Assembly (NCBI GenBank): GCA_963921825.1
Contig: OY997590.1
Location: forward strand, 53,585,039-53,649,038
Source of the DNA: Erodium maritimum
Taxonomy: Eukaryota; Streptophyta; Magnoliopsida; Geraniales; Geraniaceae
Direction: 5' to 3'
Length of the DNA stretch: 64,000 bases
Shown: one piece after another, positions 57,001 to 64,000 of the stretch
Position numbering within the stretch: position 1 is the first letter of the stretch
Layout: each line of letters opens with the position of its first letter
Translations under genes and position numbers: made by a program
The notes under the pieces: model-generated
Databases searched by the model: none
What the model was told of the DNA's origin: nothing
The model's input: the letters and a program-made list of their open reading frames with translations, nothing else

Positions 57001-57895
57001 CTGGATGAGGAAAGCATATTTGGCGTCTCTTGGTAAAGCTAGGTCTATTGCATGATTTTGGGCCATGTACGTCACCTGGTGGTAAAGGGTTGCCATGTAG
57101 GTGTTGCTGATCTACGGGGCTCTAGTGATTTGGAGCTGTACCTTAAGGCAGTTGAGGATCTGAGGATCTTGCAACGCCTTGTTGAAGTTGGGGAAAAGGG
57201 TTACAAAGACCGTCCCATCATCCAATTTTACTATGAAGGTTTCCACACAGGCGTGTTGGTACTCTTGGTACCTGGAGTCCAAGGTTATCCGGGCTACTAC
57301 CGGCAGTGGCAGATCTACTCGGTACCCAGGGGGGGCACGTCCCCCCCCTCCCCCCCCCCCCCCCCCCACCCCTCTCAAATTTCAGAAATGTTAATTGTTA
57401 TTGCTAATTTCTCAGTTTTTCTATAAAATACTGTTTTTTTAATGAAAGTGCCCCCTCAATTAAAAAAACTATTATTCTCCAATTCTTTTCTATTTCCGTT
57501 TACATAATTCTTTTTTTTTTGATAACCCGTTTACAAAATTCTATTTTTTATTATAATATTCTAACTTCCTAATATTTTCTTTTTTTCAAATGCTAACTTC
57601 CTATTATTATTTGCTTAGAGATCTATATTTGTCTTTATATTTTCAGTTTTTTATTATTTAAGTTTCCTACTTTGGTACAAAAGTTTAATTTTATTCTTTG
57701 TGTTAAAATTGAAGACATTTATCAATTTAGATTTGATTATCTACATAATTATTACAATCATTAAATATTAAAAAAACGATCTCACTCCACAATATTTGAT
57801 AACAGCCAGAAGAAATCGAGTTAGGTCAATACATAACATATACGGCGAGAAAAATATTTTTTATTGTGTTGACATATAAAAGTGTTTTACAACAT

Positions 57896-59484
57896 GAGGA
57901 AAAATCTAATAAAACTCTTCTTATCCTAAAAACTGTGTGAACCGAACCTAGCCACACACCCTTTAGATCCAACATTCACCATAATGCCACATCATCACCC
58001 CAATTCCACCAAATCTCACGCCACTTTCTTCCTTTCTCACACAAGCAAGGGCATAATTGTCATAGCATGGTGTCATGTGGACAAGTGTCTAATTTTTTGT
58101 TCTACAATTCACTAATTTAATCATTCCCACTTCGTTTCAACTCCGATTAGCTTTAAACTTGCGCCAATATTTTTCTTTTTCCAAGGGCTTTAAATCAAGA
58201 TCAGTCATGAATATATTTTGAAGCACGAAAATAAAAATTTATATTGGGGTGATATAAACAATGTTGAGTGTTGATATATCTTCACTAATAAATTTTTTAT
58301 ATCGAGGTATCAAACTAGTGCTAAATGTTGATAAAAAAACATGTGTTGGGGTGATAAAAAAACAGATAATGAGGTGATAAAAATCATGTTCAATTAAAAA
58401 TAAGGGTGATAAATAGGAGTTTAGTGTTGATAAAACTAGTGCTTAGTGTTCATAAAAAAACATGTGATGAGGTGATAAAGATCATGTTCGGTTTTGAAAA
58501 ATGAGGTGATAAAACTAGTGTTCAGTGTTGATAAACCCAGTGTATAGTGTTGATAAACCCAGTGTATAGTGTTGATAAAAATTACCTAGACTTAACTTTT
58601 TTAAAAAAATCAGCCCCGAAATAAGGGTGATAACCTAGAGTTTAGTGTTGATAAAAAAACATGTGATGGGATGATAAAAACACATGTAATTTAATGATAA
58701 ACATAGTGTTAAGTGTTGATAAAACTAGTGCTTAGTGTTCATAAAAAAACATGTGATGATGTGATAAAAGTCATGTTCGATTTTGAAAAACGAGGTGATA
58801 AAACTAGTGTTCAGTGTTGATAAACCCAGTGTATAGTGTTGATAAACCCAGTGTATAGTGTTGATAAAAATTACCCAGGCTTAACTTTTTTTTTAAATCA
58901 GCCCCGAAATAAAGGTGATAACCTAGAGTTTAGTGTTGATAAAAAAACATGTGATGGGATGATAAAAAACATGTAATTTAATGATAAACATAATGTTTAG
59001 TGTTGATAAAACTAGTGCTTAGTGTTCATAAAAAAACATGTGATGATGTGATAAAAATCATGTTCGATTTTGGAAAATGAGGTGATAAAACTAGTGTTCA
59101 GTGTTGATAAACCTAGTGTATAGTGTTGATAAAAATTATTCAGACTTGACTTTTTTAAAAATCAGCCCCGAAATAATATTTTTTTTCGTGCTTCAAAATA
59201 TATTCATGACTGATCTTGATAGAAAGCCCTTGAAAAAACAAAACTAATGGTGCAAGTTTGAAGCCAATCGGAGTTCAAACGAAGCGGGAAAAATTAAATT
59301 AGTGAATTGGTAAAAAAAAAATATGATGGTTTTACTAAAACGCCCTTACCACTTATTAAAAAGTGCTGTTTTTTTTGCAGTCAACAAATCAATTGCATCT
59401 CATCCATCGATTCTTAAAATGAATGGTTTGGATTAGTTCACACAGTTTTTACGTTAAGGAGTGGTTTCTATTTGATTTCTTCTC
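57896..59484. mobile_element. Long-TIR Mutator-like element, copy 2, nested in hAT
   Basis: Left end GAGGAAAAATCTAATAAAAC and inverted right end GAGAAGAAATCAAATAGAAA are flanked by TTTACAACAT (57886-57895 and 59485-59494), a 9- or 10-bp duplication. Arms of about 300 bp are inverted and homologous to those of the element at 27425-28798 (for example TTTTGAAGCACGAAAA). The centre is a higher-order array: CAGCCCCGAAATA recurs at 58611, 58899 and 59163, giving a period of about 264-288 bp made of GTGTTGATAAA words. No transposase. Confidence 0.85.
58330..59170. repeat. Higher-order tandem array in Mutator-like copy 2
   Basis: Three successive blocks of about 264-288 bp, each composed of smaller 25-60 bp units built on AGTGTTGATAAAACTAGTG and AACATGTGATGGGATGATAA. 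Confidence 0.85.
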
Positions 59485-59769
59485 TTTACAACATTTTTAA
59501 AATATGAAACTTTGACGTCATATTTTGTAATATGTATTATTTTTTTACAGTGTATTAATATTTGAAGTGTTATTCTTACGTCAATTATTACTACTAAAAA
59601 AAATTGGTGCCCCCTCATTGAAAAAGCTAGATCCGCCACTGACTACCGGAAGACCTTTCCTTCCCTAGAAAATAAGGGAAGTACTGGAAAATAAGGGCTC
59701 TTCTCGAATGATCTCCTTCCCTAGCTTCTGCACCACAATGATATCACTTTATCGTGATTACTGTGAGGT

Positions 59770-61377
59770 ATTTAAGGTGGCTGCATCTCAGTAAGGTGGC
59801 TGCATCTCAGAAAGAGAGGATGAAGAAACGTCTGAACCATAAGTCTAAGCGACGGTTGACACGGATCAAGGAAAGATCGAAGGACGCAGATGGTGGCTCT
59901 GTTGAGGTACCGAAGTCGACACCTGTGGTTGTGTCTCCGGGAAACGATTCGGCCAAGCTTTCGGAGCCCCTGTTTCCTTCGTCTACCATTCAACTTGTTG
60001 TGGTTAGTAAACAGGCCAAAATTGATCTTCGGCATCGGACATCAGTGAGGTACGTCGAGAGTAAAACAGAGCTATATGTACGCAACATGCCTTATGAGTC
60101 ATCGGAAGTTTGGGTCCGAGACACGTTTGCACCATTTTGTGAGATTGCATCTGTATCGATGTTGAAGAGGCCAAATTTGCAAGGTATCTGTTCGGATTCA
60201 TACGCTTTACTTCGCACGCTGCAACTTCTGAGGCAATCGCGACCATGAACGGGTTCAAGGTGAAAGGACACATCCTCTTCCTGGCCTTTTCTCGGTGTCG
60301 CTTGGGTGCTCCGGCGTATGTACCAAAAGGGAAAGAAAAACAAAGCATCACAACTGTTTTGAATGGGGAAGAAAAATCATGTATTGAGATCACTGATCGT
60401 TCAGTAGGAGAGGGAGTGGTGAGAGTAGTCTCGATTCAATCGGAGAGTACAGCTCAGGCAACGTCTCCGGTCACCGGCGAACCTCCCCGACCAGCTTCTT
60501 CTTTCCCTGCGAACGAATCTGCTGATTTCATTTTTGGTGGTGATTCCTTGAATCAAGGGATTGTGATTTCGTTGACTCAAGCGATTTCAAATCCAACTGG
60601 TTTGAATTTGGCGATTGTGCAGAAAGCGGACGACAAAGTCGCAGAGTCATCGCAGATCTCGGACGTGAAATTCGCAGAGGCTTCATCATGTGCCTTGGTG
60701 GATCAAAATTTGGGCCTTGGTGTTGGGCTTCTTGTCCAGCCCGAGCTGATTCATCACGGGCCTGAGGCTATCCAACCAGCTCTATTTATGGGATCAGATC
60801 CTGTTGGATCTAAGTTTGGGCCTAGTCCAACCCATCCAATAGGTAAGATCCGAGAATTAGGGTCAGTATCAAATGGGTCGGTTTCAGGACTCGAGAACCA
60901 GGTGGAAAATGAAGATCAGATTGGAATTCACCAAAGTAGTCCGTGGAAGGAGGTTCTCCTCAAGCCTCCGAATCCTAACCCTTTAAACAAAGGTCGACTC
61001 TCGAAGCAGCCCTCTAGAACTTTGAGTCGTCAGAGTCAACCTCCTAAGTTCTTCGGGGACTACTACACCGCCCATATCAAATCAGTCCACCCTAGGAGTC
61101 GGGAGAGACTTGTAAATCCTGTGGACATTGGGAAGCAGATTTTACAGCGGACTCAAGCTGCTCAGTTGGCTCATGCAACCAAAAGTTTTGATGATCCGAC
61201 CCTAACATCAGAAGACGAAGAGTGGGTCACTGATGGGTGATAGTGTGTTACGTTTCTTGTTTCGGGATTTGTGCCCGCAGCTCCTTCTGAGAGCTCCCCT
61301 TTAAGGGTTGTCTTTGGTTTGATTCTACTTGGATCAAATTTTTTGCTAATAAAATTTTTCGAGCTTATCCAAAAAAA
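59770..61377 (+). mobile_element. ORF1-only LINE (RRM and SPWK type)
   Basis: A single ORF1 (about 59754-61240) is followed after only 137 bases by TTGCTAATAAAATTTTTCGAGC and then TTATCC plus an A7 tail (61371-61377). No endonuclease or RT is present. The 3' terminus closely resembles that of the copy ending at 39657. A 5' border is approximate, at the end of the pararetrovirus fossil. No clear target duplication was found. An 18-bp tandem AAGGTGGCTGCATCTCAG sits at the presumed start (59777-59812). Confidence 0.78.
59818..61240 (+). pseudogene. RRM-type LINE ORF1, one frame change
   Basis: The first frame (to 60248) has a basic leader (MKKRLNHKSKRRLTRIKERS) and then an RRM with RNP2-like LYVRNMP. 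Near 60185-60195 the frame shifts, and the RRM continues in the second frame with RNP1-like LFGFIRF and NGFKVKGHILFLAFSR. The second frame stays open for 331 codons from 60245: a long Ser/Thr/Pro-rich linker, SSPWKEVLLKPP (about 60940), RQSQPPKFFGDYY and an acidic end DEEWVTDG. With one frame change in almost 500 codons this is the best-preserved copy of its family here. The start shown is an ATG at the basic leader. The frame is open further upstream. Confidence 0.75.
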
Positions 61378-61566
61378 CAGTAGAGGTTTGCAGGCCCACA
61401 TGGGCACTAAATTAAGACAAACCTTACGATATCATATAAATAAACCTTAAAGTCCTAATCAATTAAATGAGAATCAATGATTAATTTATTTCATTAATTT
61501 TTTTATTTAGTTTATTTTCATTTATTAGTCAATTTATTTTATTGTATCTCGAGATTATTTATTTTA

Positions 61567-62004
61567 AGGTAAACTACAAATGCATACCCTGAAGTTGACA
61601 CGTTTAACCGATGATTACCCTAAAGTTTAAAGTTAACTGATGCATACCCTAAAGTCACGAGTTGTAAGTCAAAACCCCTTCTGTCAGCTAAAATGACGAA
61701 AATACCCTTAGTGATTTTTTAAAATAAATTTAAAAAATATATAAATGAAGTGATTTTTTAAATAAAAATGAAGTCATTTAATAAGTAAATATATATATAT
61801 ATATATATTTACCTAAAGTAATTTTTAAATAATTTTTTTAACATAATTATTGAAGTGTAGTTGAGGAAATTTTCGTCATGTTAGCTGACGGAGGGGTTCT
61901 GAGTTACAACTCGTAACTTCAGGGTATGCATCAGTTAACTTTAAATTTCAGGGTAATCATCGGTTAACGTGACAACGTCAGGGTATGCATTTGTAGTTTA
62001 CCCT
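61567..62004. mobile_element. 438-bp foldback MITE, Mutator-type TSD
   Basis: AGGTAAACTACAAATGCATA at the left pairs with TATGCATTTGTAGTTTACCC at the right. Arms of about 150 bp also share GTTAGCTGACGGAGGGG / CCCCTTCTGTCAGCTAA. Flanks TTTATTTTA (61558-61566) and TTTATTTGA (62005-62013) agree in 8 of 9 bases, which points to a 9-bp duplication. The centre contains a TA repeat (61789-61808). Confidence 0.75.
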
Positions 62005-62050
62005 TTATTTGAATATGTTAATATTAATTATTTTTATCAATTTTATATAG

Positions 62051-62975
62051 CTTTTTTTTAGCGAAAGAAACTTTTTTATTAATCATGGTATTTCAATACA
62101 TTGGATGTGCGTTAGAGACTCTCTGACCACTAAGAATAGACCAAGAACACGTAAAAGTGCTCGCTATTCTTTTCATAAAATAACCATCGTAGACGGTATT
62201 GACTTGGTGCCCTAGGGGCGAGAACAGAATACGGAAAAAGAAGGTGGGGAGCTGGAGAATATTGAGAATCTCAACAGTTGTGGTGCTGGTGGGAGGAAAC
62301 GCGTCAGCTAGGGACCCCTCCCAGGGAAAGTCCCCGATGCTCCCCTCCTTAGGGGAATCTTTGATTCCATGCGCAGATATTAGCGAGTCTGCACAGATAA
62401 AATCGACGGTAGCGGCGACATCCTTGGATCTCGCACCCCCCAAACCAAGGACCAGAGTAAGGTCGTGGTCCACCCGGGGTCTTCTATGTCTTCTTCTCCA
62501 AGTGACTCCCGTCCCGCCTTCTGTTCTCCAAACCCTAGGTCCCCAGCCCAAAGTTTCCACGATCGTGCTCTGGCTAATTCTCGTCCGGGCGGCGCGATGC
62601 CTAGGGTTGCGCTTCCACCGTGCCTTATTCCACCCTTGATGTTGGCTCCTATTCTCCCTCGCACGCCTCGGTGGGGGCCAAGGAGGTGGAGACGTCGATG
62701 ACCACCGCAACGGCGACTGCGAATGTACCGTGTCTCGCAGCGATGAGAGATCCCCCAATCCCGGTTTAGTAGCACCAGAAGAGGGTAGAGACCGGGAAGA
62801 ACACCGGTATAGGAGGAGTTTGTGCCGGAGAGAACCGGGGCAGTGGGGACGGGGAGAGAGGAGCCGAACAGAAGCCGAGAGAGAGGGACCGGACAGAAGC
62901 CGGGAACGGCGGCGACGGCGCGCCTGTGCCAAGGGCGACGAAACCCTAGCAGAAAACATTAGAGATAATTTGTAA
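62051..62975 (-). mobile_element. LINE-like retroposon fragment with A-tail
   Basis: On the minus strand the sequence ends ATTAATAAAAAAGTTTCTTT then CGC and TAAAAAAAAG (62051-62060), a LINE-like tail resembling that at 43462. The body is GC-rich. A 288-codon frame (62959-62093) is open in the same direction, but its arginine/serine composition and its end at the tail give no recognisable domain. No target duplication was found. The 5' limit is approximate. Confidence 0.4.
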
Positions 62976-64000
62976 TGAAGTGATATTGTTGTGTAGTGTT
63001 TTGGTTGCGTTTATTGTTTGAATAAAGAATTTAATTAATCAGTAAAATATCAATTCAACATTCAATCAGCATCCACTCACAATCCGGACCCCTATCTGGT
63101 TTGTATTATTGTGGAGCACGATTTAGTTTAGGGTATGCAAACCACTATTTTGCATAGTCAATATACGGTTGATCATCCGGTTTGACTCATCATACATACT
63201 CTCAAGCATAAACATACATGGTGTGACCCGCTTTCATTTGTAGCATTTCCCCTTCAATATTCACTTACAAATTGTTATCGATAAAATTATTTTCAGAAAG
63301 TATAATTTGATAACAGCGAAAAAGAGTACAAGACCTATCACCTTTTCTCTATGTGGGATCAGCAAAGCATATATTACGAGCAAATCCTTCTAAGTTTAAA
63401 AGAAAAGAACCATGAGCAAAAGTTCCTATAACAGGTGAATCAATCAAATCCTGGCTTAATATATCAAAATAGATCAAAGGTCTAAACAAACTCATCTGAA
63501 ATCATGAATCTCAACATTAGAAGAATACCATAACAAACATAACCGAGGTCTAACTCAGAATTAACAAACTTTAAGCACAAAACAACCGAGGTCTCAATAC
63601 CCAAATTAACAAACATTAAGCCCTATAAAACTTTAGGTCTAAAATACCAACTTTGAAAAACTTGAAGCACAATAAAACTCTGGACAGAAAACTCCAATCC
63701 GTACTCGAACAAGTAGAAAGCAACGTATTTTATCGAGACCATTAACTCAACGAGTAAAAGGATCACCATCACGCTTGTAGTCAACACTACATATCAAACG
63801 ACGAAGATAATCCAGTGGTCACAATCCACTGGAACACTTAAATCCCTAAAAACTAAATCCAGACAATTTCAAAATAGGCCTAAAGACCAATAACCACCCA
63901 CCGGGGAGAAACACCACAACAGACGAACCCCCACCAACCAAGAGACGGAAAACAAAGAAATCGAATTGTATCTAGATCTAGGTTAAGAGAGTAGTTAACT
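62976..64000. other. Unassigned sequence to window end
   Basis: AT-rich and non-coding. The phrase AACCGAGGTCT plus AATTAACAAAC recurs around 63542-63612, suggesting a diverged repeat. No gene or element border could be supported. Confidence 0.4.

Larger units (their letters stand above)
57304..59641. mobile_element. hAT element (non-autonomous), TSD ACTACCGG
   Basis: Ends CAGTGGCAGATCTACTCGG (left) and, inverted, CAGTGGCGGATCTAGCTTTT (right) are flanked by the perfect 8-bp duplication ACTACCGG at 57296-57303 and 59642-59649, the hAT signature. Both termini include a GTGCCCCCTC-type block, and the left one runs into a long C homopolymer (57337-57366). Without the nested Mutator-like element about 740 bp remain, with no transposase, so it depended on a partner. 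It interrupts the pararetrovirus fossil. Confidence 0.9.
54024..59760 (-). mobile_element. Endogenous pararetrovirus fossil (Caulimoviridae), interrupted by a hAT element
   Basis: Minus-strand remnants of a caulimovirid polyprotein region. In genome order on that strand: movement-protein region (about 59755-59642, then 57303-56836), a connecting region (about 56616-55531), coat-protein/gag-like region (55509-54848) and a CCHC zinc knuckle near 54620, then unassigned coding to 54024. Movement-protein hallmarks such as LDSRYQEYQ and TLFPNFN are recognisable from endogenous florendovirus- and petuvirus-like sequences. The genus is tentative. Reverse transcriptase and RNase H are not present in the window. 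The copy is partial and clearly broken, with more than five interruptions besides the nested transposon. The presence of two nested insertions suggests an old integration. Confidence 0.75.

Noticed and set aside
62093-62959. 288-codon minus-strand open frame
   Set aside because: Arginine/serine-rich, no domain, ends at the tail of a retroposon. The GC-rich body makes long chance frames likely. Kept only as part of the retroposon.

Overview
This is a transposon-dense window from a flowering plant, most likely a eudicot. The evidence is an intron-containing CYC/TB1-class TCP transcription-factor gene, plant-type L1 LINEs with RRM, zinc-knuckle and RNase H domains, PIF/Harbinger, hAT and Mutator-type DNA elements, long solo LTRs, and a fossil caulimovirid (plant pararetrovirus). 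I recognise only two host protein genes: the TCP gene (14342-15288, two exons, 292 codons) and a small uncharacterised plant protein (40310-40783). Almost everything else is nested mobile DNA, and many of the borders can be fixed by target-site duplications (TSDs).

Layout. 1-2159: 3' part of a large LTR, joined to a 3'-truncated RRM-type LINE (2160-5470, minus). 5475-7922: LTR-like repeat with an old Harbinger copy inside it. 9531-13643: short retroposon (13-bp TSD) split by a solo LTR (10749-13536, TSD GGGAC). 14342-15288: TCP gene, followed by AT-rich sequence and MITEs to 20579. 21781-23806: RRM-type LINE ORF1. 24203-26943: solo LTR, minus, TSD CGGGA. 27425-28798: long-TIR Mutator-like element (9-bp TSD). 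29598-30715: 1.1-kb foldback element (9-bp TSD). 30871-37217: minus-strand L1 with endonuclease, RT and RNase H (12-bp TSD), split by a different solo LTR (32127-33814, TSD CCACG). 37287-39657: two more retroposons. 40310-40783: small host gene. 42165-54023: an LTR-like repeat broken up by an ORF1-only LINE (43462-48262, 14-bp TSD, itself holding solo LTR 43535-46716), a second LINE (48895-51424, 16-bp TSD) and a young PIF/Harbinger element (51565-53704, TSD TTA). 54024-59760: caulimovirid fossil holding a hAT element (57304-59641, 8-bp TSD), which in turn holds a Mutator-like element (57896-59484). 59770-61377: another ORF1-only LINE. 61567-62975: a MITE and a retroposon. The last kilobase is unassigned.

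How the parts relate. The LINE copies fall into complementary sets. Several carry only ORF1 followed closely by a poly(A) tail, and one carries ORF2 functions without a recognisable ORF1. Three ORF1-only copies share a C-terminal SPWK motif and a similar 3' terminus, which suggests a non-autonomous family moved by a partner LINE. The four related LTRs differ in most of their sequence but share a GTGAGC hairpin, a GGTAGGGAA motif and an ACAGG acceptor-like motif in the same order. No family-matched internal LTR-retrotransposon domains were seen, so recombination to solo LTRs appears to be the rule here. The Harbinger element is the best-preserved DNA transposon: catalytic residues, TATA box, TIRs and TSD are all visible, and only two nonsense codons interrupt a 470-codon frame.

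Limits: all borders and homologies were read by eye, without database searches. Family names below superfamily level are tentative.
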